A stretch of 62,308 nt of DNA from Oceanihabitans sp. 2_MG-2023 (GTDB taxonomy: Bacteria > Bacteroidota > Bacteroidia > Flavobacteriales > Flavobacteriaceae), in the NCBI RefSeq assembly GCF_030547245.1, contig NZ_JAUOQT010000011.1:1-62308 (forward strand). The letters are read 5' to 3'. A program made the translations under genes and the position numbers. A model generated the notes under the pieces. That model was not told the DNA's origin and searched no databases. It saw nothing but the letters and a program-made list of their open reading frames with translations. Shown one piece after another: positions 54,672 through 62,308 of the stretch. The number at the start of each line of letters is the position of its first letter. Position 1 is the stretch's first letter.

Positions 54672-55583
54672 TTGTTTTCTTATTTGTTTTATGGTAAGTG
54701 TACTACCATCATGACTCCAACCAGGAGCAGCAAAAGCATACATGAATTTATGATACCAGTTTTTCGATTTCTTCATATCGTTCCAAATATCTTTGTATTC
54801 ATGCGTTAAAATAATTAACGGATTATACGAATTTGGTGCGTGAGTAACACCATATTTAATTTCAATATTTTCATCTAAGGCTTTCCAAGTACCAAAAATT
54901 TTGTCAAAAATATTTAAAAATCCACCATGATTTTTATCCATATATTCTATGTTTTGTGCATGGTGTACTTGGTGCATAGTATGTGTATTAAATACTTTTT
55001 CAATAATACCTAGTTTAGGAACGTAAACCGTATGTAATTGAAATTGCCAAAGCGATTCAATACCTAAGCAAACGACTACCATTTCAGGTGGAAAGCCAAT
55101 TGCTGGCATCCACATATAAAATAACGGTTTGTAAAAAAGAGTAAACCATCCGTTTCTCACTGCTGTGCCTAAATTAAAATTATTAGAAGAATGATGTACA
55201 ATATGTGCAGCCCAAAGAAAGCGTATATTATGGTTTTGTCGATGAAACCAATAGTAACTAAAATCATCACAAAGTTGGCAAATAAGCCAAACGTACCAGG
55301 CATATCCAAATGATTCGTAGCCCATAATATTAGTAGGTACACCATCTACTATAGGGTTAAAAAGGTGGTAAACATAGTTAAATAGTACAATAGCGGCAAT
55401 TGTTTTTGTTAGTGGAGCAATAATCGCAGAGCCAACACCCATAGTTACACTTGCGGCTAAATCTTTCCAAGCGTATAATTTTTGACTTCTAGCTTCTTTA
55501 TGATGTTTGCTATAACTAAGCTCTAATAAAATGAGTCCTAAAAAACATGGTACACCGTAAACTAAAGGGTTTGTGAAATTCAT
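54645..55583 (-). CDS. Sterol desaturase/fatty-acid hydroxylase family membrane enzyme
   Basis: 312 residues. Four spans and the di-iron histidine motifs: HRQNHN (~115), HIVHHSSNNFN (~128), and HTMHQVHHAQN (~200). Members hydroxylate or desaturate lipids at the membrane using O2. Bacteroidota homologues act on sphingolipid, ether-lipid or carotenoid substrates, but the substrate here is not readable. Single gene. Confidence 0.92.
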   Translation of the reverse strand: MNFTNPLVYGVPCFLGLILLELSYSKHHKEARSQKLYAWKDLAASVTMGVGSAIIAPLTKTIAAIVLFNYVYHLFNPIVDGVPTNIMGYESFGYAWYVWLICQLCDDFSYYWFHRQNHNIRFLWAAHIVHHSSNNFNLGTAVRNGWFTLFYKPLFYMWMPAIGFPPEMVVVCLGIESLWQFQLHTVYVPKLGIIEKVFNTHTMHQVHHAQNIEYMDKNHGGFLNIFDKIFGTWKALDENIEIKYGVTHAPNSYNPLIILTHEYKDIWNDMKKSKNWYHKFMYAFAAPGWSHDGSTLTIKQIRKQLETQNLKN

Positions 55584-55653
55584 TAAAATTTATTTTAGTT
55601 TCAAAAATACCTTGATTTTGTACGAAAACCTTGATTAAATGGTTTTTCTTTAA

Positions 55654-55701
55654 AAAATAAATCCACTTAAAGCATATGATGTCTTCTAGTGGATTTATTT
55701 T
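55654..55701 (-). terminator. Terminator after lysA
   Basis: AAAATAAATCCACT / AGTGGATTTATTTT, 14-bp stem with 20-nt loop and T-run on the minus strand. Confidence 0.8.
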
Positions 55702-55716
55702 TATTTTGAAAGTGTT

Positions 55717-56955
55717 TTATTTTGCTAGTACATTTTCAGTTTTACTACTCGTAATTTCAATTTCAATTTGATTGTTTAGTATATCATCAAAGGTTTCTCT
55801 TTTACGTATTAAATGCGCTTTGTTATCCATCCAAAGTACTTCTGCTGGACGATAACGAGAATTGTAATTGCTAGCCATAGAATAACAATATGCTCCAGCA
55901 TTTTTAAAAGCTAAGATATCTCCTTCATTAATCTCACTAATTCTTCTATTATTTGCAAAAGTATCTGTTTCACAAATATAACCTACTACACTATAAAAAC
56001 GTTCTCTTCCTTTTGGATTAGAAATATTTTCAATTTCATGTTGCGAACCATAAAGCATTGGTCTTATTAAATGATTAAAGCCAGAATCTACTTGAGCAAA
56101 TACAGTTGAGGTAGTCTGTTTAACAACATTTACTTTTACTAAAAATTGCCCAGCTTCACTAACTAAAAACTTTCCAGGTTCAAAACCAAGGGTTAGTTCT
56201 TTACCGTATTCTTTGCAAAAAGCATTAAAACGTTTAGAAAGTTTTTCTCCAAACTCTTCAATATTGGTTTCAATATCGTCTTTTTTGTAAGGTACTTTAA
56301 ATCCAGATCCAAAATCTATAAAATCTAAAGTTTTAAAGTGTTTAGCCGTTTCAAATAAAATCTCGCTGGCATATAAAAATACATCAATATCTAAAATATC
56401 ACTTCCGGTATGCATGTGAATTCCGTTAATATGCATTTTAGTGTTTTCTACAATACGAAGTATATGTGGTATTTGGTGAATAGAAATTCCGAATTTACTA
56501 TCTATATGTCCTACAGATATATTCGTGTTTCCTCCAGCCATTACATGTGGATTTATACGAATACAAACCGGTGTTTTTGGATGCTTTGTTCCAAATTGCT
56601 CTAAAATTGAAAGGTTATCAATATTAATTTGAACGCCAAGTTTTGCAGCAGTTTCGATTTCTTCTAAAGAAACACCATTAGGTGTAAAGATAATTTGATC
56701 TGGAGTAAATCCAGCTTTCAAACCTAAATTTACCTCTTGAATTGAAACAGTATCTAAACCTGCTCCTAAAGATTTCATTAATTTTAAAATGGAAATATTA
56801 GATAACGCTTTTACAGCATAGTTAAGCTTTACTTGTTTCACCTTCTTAAAAGCAGAAGTTAAACGCGTATACTGAAAACCAATTTTTTCGGCATCATATA
56901 CGTAAATTGGGCTTCCAAAATCTTTGGCTATTTGTAATAATTGATTGTTTTTCAT
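55717..56955 (-). CDS. lysA: Diaminopimelate decarboxylase
   Basis: 412 residues. PLP lysine in LNYAVKALSNISIL (K49), GLDTVSIQEV, HMHTGSDILDIDVF, GLDFGFEPGKFLVSEAG-like segment (LGFEPGKFLVSEAG), and the C-terminal active-site VGYICETDTFANNR with Cys. Decarboxylates meso-DAP to lysine and competes with peptidoglycan synthesis. No lysine riboswitch seen upstream: the 5' region is short and AT-rich. Divergent from sucC. Confidence 0.95.
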   Translation of the reverse strand: MKNNQLLQIAKDFGSPIYVYDAEKIGFQYTRLTSAFKKVKQVKLNYAVKALSNISILKLMKSLGAGLDTVSIQEVNLGLKAGFTPDQIIFTPNGVSLEEIETAAKLGVQINIDNLSILEQFGTKHPKTPVCIRINPHVMAGGNTNISVGHIDSKFGISIHQIPHILRIVENTKMHINGIHMHTGSDILDIDVFLYASEILFETAKHFKTLDFIDFGSGFKVPYKKDDIETNIEEFGEKLSKRFNAFCKEYGKELTLGFEPGKFLVSEAGQFLVKVNVVKQTTSTVFAQVDSGFNHLIRPMLYGSQHEIENISNPKGRERFYSVVGYICETDTFANNRRISEINEGDILAFKNAGAYCYSMASNYNSRYRPAEVLWMDNKAHLIRKRETFDDILNNQIEIEITSSKTENVLAK

Positions 56956-56969
56956 CTAAATATTTTTTT

Positions 56970-56977
56970 CAAAGATA
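56970..56977 (-). promoter_or_regulatory. -7 promoter box (TATCTTTG) for lysA
   Basis: Exact TAnnTTTG on the minus strand, 14 bases before the lysA start, with no obvious -33 box. Confidence 0.45.
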
Positions 56978-57118
56978 TTTTTTTCAACGTGTTTTAAAAT
57001 TAAAATGGTATAATATTACATATTTAAAACAATTTGTTAATTATTTAACAAATTTGAATTTATATCGTTTGTTGCTTTTTTTCATAATTAAATATTAGGG
57101 TAAGTTCTTGTGATTATT

Positions 57119-57126
57119 TACTTTTG
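57119..57126 (+). promoter_or_regulatory. -7 promoter box (TACTTTTG) for sucC
   Basis: Exact TAnnTTTG, 27 bases before the sucC start. Confidence 0.5.
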
Positions 57127-57153
57127 TAAATCTAAAATTTTACTTTAAACAAG

Positions 57154-58347
57154 ATGAATTTACACGAATATCAAGGAAAAGAATTATTAAGCAGTTTTGG
57201 CGTACGTATTCAAAGAGGAATAGTTGCACAAAATGCTCAAGAAGCAGTAGCAGCTGCTAAAAAATTAACAGAAGATACAGGCACTGGTTGGCACGTGATT
57301 AAAGCACAGGTCCATGCTGGTGGTCGTGGTAAAGGTGGAGGAGTTAAGCTTGCAAAAAGCTTAGATCAAGTTGAAGAAATTGCAGGACAAATTATTGGAA
57401 TGGATTTGGTTACACCTCAAACTTCTGCCGAAGGTAAACGTGTACACCAAGTTTTAGTTGCAGAAGATGTGTATTATCCTGGTGATTCTGAACCAGAAGA
57501 ATATTATATGTCTGTACTTTTAAATAGAGGAACAGGTAAAAATATGATTATGTATTCTACTGAAGGTGGAATGGATATCGAAACAGTTGCTGAAGAAACT
57601 CCTCATTTAATTTTTCATGAAGAAATAGATCCAGCTTTAGGTATTATGGGTTTTCAAGCTAGAAAAATAGCTTTTAACTTAGGTTTATCTGGATTAGCTT
57701 TTAAAGAAATGACAAAATTCGTAACAGCTTTATATAAAGCATATGTAGAATCAGATTCTTCTTTATTTGAAATTAACCCTGTTTTAAAAACAAGTGATTC
57801 TAAAATAATGGCAGTAGATGCTAAAGTATCTTTAGACGATAATGCTTTATTTAGACATAAAGACTTAGCTGCATTACGCGATTTACGTGAAGAAAATGCA
57901 ATTGAAGTAGAAGCTGGAGAGCATGGATTAAACTATGTAGACCTTGATGGAAACGTTGGTTGTATGGTAAATGGTGCTGGTTTAGCGATGGCAACAATGG
58001 ATTTAATTAAGCAAGCAGGTGGTGAGCCTGCTAACTTTTTAGATGTTGGTGGTACAGCAGATGCAGCAAGAGTAGAAATTGCATTCGAACTTATTTTAAG
58101 AGATCCAGCTGTAAAAGCTATTTTGATTAACATTTTTGGTGGTATCGTTCGTTGTGATCGTGTTGCTCAAGGTGTGATTGATGCTTATAAGAACATGGGT
58201 AATATAGAAGTACCAATTATAGTACGTTTACAAGGAACAAATGCAGACATTGCTAAAGAATTAATTGATAATTCTGGATTAGATGTAATGAGTGCTACCG
58301 AGTTTCAAGAAGCTGCAGATAAAGTACAAGCTGTATTAGCTAAATAG
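57154..58347 (+). CDS. sucC: Succinyl-CoA synthetase beta subunit
   Basis: 397 residues. [17 protein letters not shown] start; ATP-grasp segment [32 protein letters not shown]; the C-terminal CoA-ligase domain [32 protein letters not shown] and [23 protein letters not shown]-cycle step making ATP/GTP. The alpha subunit sucD is not adjacent, which is common in this family of bacteria. Terminator follows. Confidence 0.97.
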   Translation: MNLHEYQGKELLSSFGVRIQRGIVAQNAQEAVAAAKKLTEDTGTGWHVIKAQVHAGGRGKGGGVKLAKSLDQVEEIAGQIIGMDLVTPQTSAEGKRVHQVLVAEDVYYPGDSEPEEYYMSVLLNRGTGKNMIMYSTEGGMDIETVAEETPHLIFHEEIDPALGIMGFQARKIAFNLGLSGLAFKEMTKFVTALYKAYVESDSSLFEINPVLKTSDSKIMAVDAKVSLDDNALFRHKDLAALRDLREENAIEVEAGEHGLNYVDLDGNVGCMVNGAGLAMATMDLIKQAGGEPANFLDVGGTADAARVEIAFELILRDPAVKAILINIFGGIVRCDRVAQGVIDAYKNMGNIEVPIIVRLQGTNADIAKELIDNSGLDVMSATEFQEAADKVQAVLAK

Positions 58348-58400
58348 AATAAAAATACTATGTTAGTATGCCAATTTTGGTATTACTTAAATATAAAGTA

Positions 58401-58430
58401 AAAAAGAGCAACTAATTGTTGCTCTTTTTT
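58401..58430. terminator. Bidirectional terminator after sucC
   Basis: AAAAAGAGCAAC / GTTGCTCTTTTT stem with A- and T-runs; the convergent DUF1456 stop is inside it. Confidence 0.92.
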
Positions 58431-58684
58431 TGTGTTGTACTGTTTGCTTTTTTTTCTCCTTTTTTTGGCATTGGCCCACGTAAATGAATTACTAAACCAT
58501 TAAGAAAATTACGTAATATTTGATCGCCACACTCCATATATTTGGGGTGATCTTCTTTTCTAAAAAAAGCATTAAGCTCACTCTTTCCTATCCTAAAATC
58601 TACTAGAGCAAGAATTTTAATAATATCGTCATCACGAAGTTTGTGGGCTACACGTAGTTTTTTAAATATATCATTATTTGTCAT
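58412..58684 (-). CDS. DUF1456 family protein, single-repeat form
   Basis: 90 residues. One copy of the ~70-residue DUF1456 domain (MTNNDIFKKLRVAHKLRDDDIIKILALVDF, FRKEDHPKYMECGDQILRNFLNGLVIHLRG), then a Lys/Ser-rich tail. E. coli YehS has two such copies in ~155 residues, so this is a half-length version. Function unknown. Its start lies ~35 bases downstream of a nested-stem element. Confidence 0.88.
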   Translation of the reverse strand: MTNNDIFKKLRVAHKLRDDDIIKILALVDFRIGKSELNAFFRKEDHPKYMECGDQILRNFLNGLVIHLRGPMPKKGEKKANSTTQKKSNN

Positions 58685-58718
58685 AGTAGAATTTTAAAAA
58701 ATGTTGTTAGTTTTATTA

Positions 58719-58790
58719 CTGAAACCCGTCTAAAACCATGTTAACAAAGGTGTTACTGCTAGTTTTCCGAGGGTTTGTTTCTATGAAACT
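58719..58790. ncRNA. Nested-stem RNA candidate upstream of DUF1456 gene (possibly Flavo-1-like)
   Basis: Three nested stems: AAACCC (58722-58727) with GGGTTT (58771-58776); AAAAC (58732-58736) with GTTTT (58762-58766); TAACA (58742-58746) with TGTTA (58751-58755) around AAGG. A further hairpin GTTTC-TAT-GAAAC (58777/58785) follows. Internal loops GTCT/CCGA and CATGT/CTGCTA separate the stems. On the minus strand it lies in the 5' region of DUF1456; on the plus strand a T9 run follows at ~58814. A structured RNA such as the Flavo-1 class is possible; I cannot check the class by eye. Confidence 0.4.
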
Positions 58791-58901
58791 AGTATAAAAT
58801 CGATGAATTACTCTTTTTTTTTCGACAAGATACAATATATCAACGATTATAAAAGAGGGATTATATCTAACTTTATAATAATTAATTAATTCCTAATAAT
58901 A

Positions 58902-59303
58902 ATGATAAATAGGGTAGAAAAACTAAGCCTTTTGTCCGAAATGATTGCGTTTGCAAAGTGTGATAAAAAAGTAAAAAGTATAGAACATAATTTTTTGTTA
59001 GGTGTTGCAAAACAATTGCATATATCTCGCGAAGATTTCGATTATCTTATTGCACATCCTATAAATTATAAACATTTACAATCCCATAGTGAACGCATTG
59101 TGCAGTTTCATAGATTGGTTTTATTAATGAGTATTGATGGAGAAATTACAGATCAAGAAATTATTAAATTGCATAATTTTGGATTACGAATGGGATTAAA
59201 CCACGAATCTATTAATAAAGTATTGTATTTAATGGATAGCTTCCCAAACAAAATTGTACCACCAGATGTACTGATTGATATTTTTAAGGTACAATATAAT
59301 TAA
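58902..59303 (+). CDS. TerB-like helical protein
   Basis: 133 residues. All-helical with TerB-like acidic/hydrophobic pairs: LSLLSEMIAFAKCDKKVKSIEHNFLLGVAKQL and LVLLMSIDGEITDQEIIKLHNFGLRMGL, where DGEITDQE is the metal-binding-like loop. Often mislabelled as excinuclease subunit B because it neighbours uvrB in flavobacteria. No UvrB motif is present. Convergent to uvrB. Confidence 0.75.
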   Translation: MINRVEKLSLLSEMIAFAKCDKKVKSIEHNFLLGVAKQLHISREDFDYLIAHPINYKHLQSHSERIVQFHRLVLLMSIDGEITDQEIIKLHNFGLRMGLNHESINKVLYLMDSFPNKIVPPDVLIDIFKVQYN

Positions 59304-59386
59304 AGTTAGAAATAAAGAAGTTAGGTATAAGTAAAAAGGAAATCAATCCTGAAGAAGTTTATATATAACATTGTATTCAATTCACT

Positions 59387-61390
59387 TTAATTTTTCAATG
59401 CTTCCAGTTTGCTTTGATAGATTTTAATTTCATCACGTAGTTTTGCAGCAACTAAAAAGTCTAAAGCTTTTGCTGCTTGTTCCATAGTTTTTCGTTTTTC
59501 ACGAATTTTCTTCTCCAACTCACCTTTACTTAAGTATTCGTTTTCTGGTTCGGCTGCTTTTGCAGCTTCTAATTCATAACTATAGGTGCTTACCGAGTTT
59601 TTAGATAAAGCACTATCTAAGCTTTTATTCAATGCTTTTGGTACTAAGTTGTTTTTGGTGTTATATGCAATTTGTTTGGAGCGTCTGTATTCGGTTTCAT
59701 CAATAGTTTTTTGCATACTTTTAGTGATTTTATCCGCATACATAATTGCTTTTCCGTTAAGGTTTCTTGCCGCTCGACCAACCGTTTGTGTTAGTGATCT
59801 TGCCGATCGTAAAAAGCCTTCTTTATCTGCATCTAAAATAGCGACTAGTGAAACTTCTGGTAAATCTAAACCTTCACGTAATAAGTTTACACCTACCAAA
59901 ACATCATATATTCCTTTACGTAAATCTTGCATAATTTGTACACGTTCTAGAGTATCAACATCACTATGAATATAATTTACGCGAACTTGAATTCGGCTTA
60001 AATATTTGGTTAATTCTTCTGCCATACGTTTGGTAAGCGTTGTAACTAATGTACGTTCGTCTTTCTCTACGCGTTGTTGAATTTCTTCAATCAAATCATC
60101 AATCTGATTTAAACTTGGTCTAACCTCAATGATTGGATCTAATAAACCTGTAGGTCGAATAACTTGTTCTACATAAATACCATCCGTTTTTTGAAGCTCA
60201 TAATCTGCAGGAGTTGCACTTACATAAATGACTTGGTTTTGAAGCGCTTCAAATTCTTCAAATTTTAAAGGTCTATTGTCCATTGCAGCAGGTAACCTAA
60301 AACCATATTCCACTAAGTTTTCTTTTCTACTTCTATCTCCTCCATACATAGCGTGTACTTGCGAAATGGTTACGTGACTTTCATCAACAACCATTAAAAA
60401 ATCCTCTGGGAAATAATCTAACAAACAGAAAGGTCGTGTTCCTGGCTGTCTTCCGTCAAGGTACCTTGAATAATTTTCTATTCCAGAACAGTAGCCTAAT
60501 TCACGAATCATTTCTAAATCAAATTCGGTACGTTCTTTCAACCTTTTTGCTTCTAAATGTTTCCCTATTTCTTTAAAATAATCGTGTTGTTTTACTAAGT
60601 CGTCTTGAATATTTTTTATAGCACCTTGTAACACATCTGGTGAAGTAACAAACATGTTTGCAGGATAAATAGTTAAAATATCGTATTTTTCAATGACTTG
60701 ATTCGTTTGAATATTGAAGGATTCAATTTCTTCGATTTCATCACCAAAAAAGTGAATTCGAAATGCATCATCTGCATAACTTGGAAAAATATCTACTGTA
60801 TCCCCTTTAATTCGGAAGTTTCCATGGTTGAAATCTGCTTCTGTACGCGAATACAAACTTTGTACTAATTGGTGTAACAATTTCGTTCGCGAAATGATTT
60901 GGTCTCGTTTTAATGTGATGACATTTTTTTGAAACTCTACCGGGTTTCCAATACCATATAAACATGAAACGGAAGCTATTACAATAACATCACGTCGACC
61001 AGAAAGTAGAGAAGAAGTGGTGCTTAATCGCATCTTCTCTATTTCTTCATTAATAGATAAATCCTTTTCTATGTATACACCAGAAGTCGGTATGTATGCT
61101 TCTGGTTGGTAATAATCATAATACGAAACAAAATACTCAACAGCATTTTCAGGGAAGAACTGTTTAAACTCACTGTATAACTGTGCCGCTAATGTTTTGT
61201 TATGCGCAAGAACTAAAGTTGGTCTTTGTACTTCTTCAATAACATTAGCAACAGTAAATGTCTTCCCAGAACCTGTTACACCAAGTAAAGTTTGATATTT
61301 TTCGTTTGTATCTAGTCCATTCACTAGTTGTTTAATAGCTTGTGGCTGATCTCCAGTTGGTTTAAATTCGGATTCTATTTTAAATTTCAT
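59387..61390 (-). CDS. uvrB: UvrABC system protein B
   Basis: 667 residues. Walker A TLLGVTGSGKTFTVANVIE, beta-hairpin region YFVSYYDYYQPEAYIPTSGVYIEKD, motif IV/V-like VGVNLLREGLDLPEVSLVAILDADKEGFLRS, QTVGRAARN (motif VI), and the C-terminal UVR coil (EKKIREKRKTMEQAAKALDF). Verifies DNA damage and loads UvrC. uvrA and uvrC are not in this window. Confidence 0.97.
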   Translation of the reverse strand: MKFKIESEFKPTGDQPQAIKQLVNGLDTNEKYQTLLGVTGSGKTFTVANVIEEVQRPTLVLAHNKTLAAQLYSEFKQFFPENAVEYFVSYYDYYQPEAYIPTSGVYIEKDLSINEEIEKMRLSTTSSLLSGRRDVIVIASVSCLYGIGNPVEFQKNVITLKRDQIISRTKLLHQLVQSLYSRTEADFNHGNFRIKGDTVDIFPSYADDAFRIHFFGDEIEEIESFNIQTNQVIEKYDILTIYPANMFVTSPDVLQGAIKNIQDDLVKQHDYFKEIGKHLEAKRLKERTEFDLEMIRELGYCSGIENYSRYLDGRQPGTRPFCLLDYFPEDFLMVVDESHVTISQVHAMYGGDRSRKENLVEYGFRLPAAMDNRPLKFEEFEALQNQVIYVSATPADYELQKTDGIYVEQVIRPTGLLDPIIEVRPSLNQIDDLIEEIQQRVEKDERTLVTTLTKRMAEELTKYLSRIQVRVNYIHSDVDTLERVQIMQDLRKGIYDVLVGVNLLREGLDLPEVSLVAILDADKEGFLRSARSLTQTVGRAARNLNGKAIMYADKITKSMQKTIDETEYRRSKQIAYNTKNNLVPKALNKSLDSALSKNSVSTYSYELEAAKAAEPENEYLSKGELEKKIREKRKTMEQAAKALDFLVAAKLRDEIKIYQSKLEALKN

Positions 61391-61425
61391 ATGTTATTGT
61401 CATGCTGTACTATGATTCCGCATCT
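61391..61425. repeat. REP-like intergenic repeat relic
   Basis: TTGTCATGCTGTACTATGAT then TCCGCATCTAA, similar to the GTCATGCTGAACTTGTTTCAGCATCTAA type repeat common in Bacteroidota, with changes. Confidence 0.45.
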
Positions 61426-61481
61426 AAAAACGTAATACCTTTAATTGACTTAAAGCTAGTGGAAATTGAAATCTTAGGAAG

Positions 61482-62308
61482 CTATCGTTTTAAAGTAAAA
61501 TGTCCTTTAAGTTCCTCATCAGTATGTAATGTGATTAGGTACCAATAATCATTGCTTTCTAGGTTATATCCTCTGTAGGTTCCATCCCAAGATTTTTCAG
61601 CAGGGGAAACCTCTTTTAGAAGTTTACCATATCTGTCAAAGATTAGGATTTGTTTAATGGTATTTTGAGTATCTGTTATTAACCAAGTATCATTAAATGT
61701 ATCTCCATTAGGTGAGAAAAATAAAGGGATATTTATTTCCTGGATACTATCGATTGTAAAAGGAATCGATTTAACGACACAACCATTTTCATCTTGAACA
61801 ACTAAAGTATGTATACCATTGGCAAGATCTGAAAATGTTGGATTCATTTGTGAAGTACCAGAATCTACAGTATATAAATAATTTATACTAGTATCCGTCA
61901 TACTTACTGTTATGGAATCATCCACGATTGTAATATTAGAAGCATCCAGTGTGAAATCTGTAGCAGGATAAATAGTGATATCAAAACTAGTTTCGTTATC
62001 ACAAGTGTTAGGAGCGGTACCAATTATATTATAAATATAAAGAGTTTGCGATGTTGTGATCATATCACCAGCGTTTAATTGCGTTCCACCACCATTGGTT
62101 GCGGTGTAATAGTTTCCATTAGTTAATGTTGGTAAAGTATAACTTGTACAAACTGCTTCGTTGGATAAAGTATCTACAGGAGGATTTCCGGTAACCGTAA
62201 TATCAAAGCTAGATTCGTTAGAACAAGTGTCAGGAGCAGTGCCCACTTCGTTGTAAATATAAATAGTTTGTGTGGTTGTAATATTGTCCCCAATGTTCAT
62301 TTGTGTTC
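61482..62308 (-). CDS. T9SS type B surface protein (3' end only)
   Basis: The frame is open to the window edge, giving 275 C-terminal residues. Two copies of a ~77-residue repeat (QTIYIYNEVGTAPDTCSNESSFDITV and QTLYIYNIIGTAPNTCDNETSFDITI, each with Cys) precede a beta domain (~170-200) and a type B C-terminal sorting domain (IPLFFSPNGDTFNDTWLITDT, ILIFDRYGKLLKEVSPAEKSWDGTYRGYN, GHFTLKR). It is probably a large adhesin. No PorP/SprF gene follows on the minus strand; uvrB is next. Confidence 0.9.
   Translation of the reverse strand, partial: TQMNIGDNITTTQTIYIYNEVGTAPDTCSNESSFDITVTGNPPVDTLSNEAVCTSYTLPTLTNGNYYTATNGGGTQLNAGDMITTSQTLYIYNIIGTAPNTCDNETSFDITIYPATDFTLDASNITIVDDSITVSMTDTSINYLYTVDSGTSQMNPTFSDLANGIHTLVVQDENGCVVKSIPFTIDSIQEINIPLFFSPNGDTFNDTWLITDTQNTIKQILIFDRYGKLLKEVSPAEKSWDGTYRGYNLESNDYWYLITLHTDEELKGHFTLKR

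Noticed and set aside
58716-58895. Open minus-strand frame ending VNMVLDGFQ upstream of DUF1456
   Set aside because: No ATG start and it overlaps the nested-stem element; the frame is more simply explained by RNA constraint than by a protein.
1-62308. CRISPR arrays, prophage, integron or IS elements
   Set aside because: No regular direct repeats with spacers, no transposase or integrase motifs and no target-site duplications were seen.

Overview
The window is a piece of a low-GC marine flavobacterial chromosome (family Flavobacteriaceae, Bacteroidota). The evidence is: type IX secretion (T9SS) sorting domains at the C-termini of several secreted proteins, a PorP/SprF-like plus PorE-like operon, the flavobacterial promoter element TAnnTTTG, A-rich leaders without Shine-Dalgarno sequences, a short DnaJ zinc domain, a Bacteroidota-type PurM, IcmF, and paired GSII/GSIII glutamine synthetases. 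I see no prophage, IS element, integrase or CRISPR array. Most of it reads as core chromosome with small-protein and regulatory insertions.

Layout. 1-4131: end of a giant Asp-rich T9SS adhesin, a PorP/SprF-like partner and a PorE-like OmpA protein. 4243-4316: tRNA-Arg(ACG), minus strand. 4555-4707: a 50-aa flavobacterial protein. 5314-7293: a secreted nuclease with a T9SS tail. 7352-9369: a BlaI/M56 sensor-repressor pair with a regular operator array. 9535-13927: a Na+/Ca2+ exchanger and divergent GSII/GSIII. 14108-21390: small secreted and outer-membrane proteins, PurM, prfA, pyrF and a BtuF-like protein. 21362-29705: small proteins, DUF4197, purU, icmF, OsmC, a Xre-RES toxin-antitoxin pair, then a 33-aa metallothionein-like protein beside a SigZ-like sigma factor. 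29768-34040: half-helicase, Lrp, an MFS pump behind an apparent leader-peptide attenuator, DUF1684 and CrcB. 34110-40227: ilvE, DUF4920, a haem-motif lipoprotein, mnmD and YceI. 40386-46636: grpE-dnaJ, a two-hairpin RNA candidate, an ABC-2 exporter, MscS and an NtrC-like regulator without a DNA-binding domain. 46701-55583: envelope and hydrolytic proteins, PPK2, M28 peptidase, sterol desaturase. 55717-61390: lysA, sucC, DUF1456 behind a nested-stem RNA candidate, TerB-like and uvrB. 61482-62308: end of a second T9SS type B protein, so the window is bounded by two such surface proteins.

The most promising undescribed systems are: (1) the attenuator upstream of the MFS transporter, with a 24-codon leader, a protector stem, a 10-bp antiterminator and an intrinsic terminator that are mutually exclusive; (2) the 11-cysteine, 33-aa peptide next to a sigma factor whose own C-terminus is a Cys/His cluster, separated by a 16-bp perfect palindrome carrying a -7 promoter box in its loop; (3) the BlaI operator array on an exact 20-bp pitch; (4) two putative structured RNAs (42133-42236 and 58719-58790). 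All were found by reading the sequence by eye; no database search or folding program was run.
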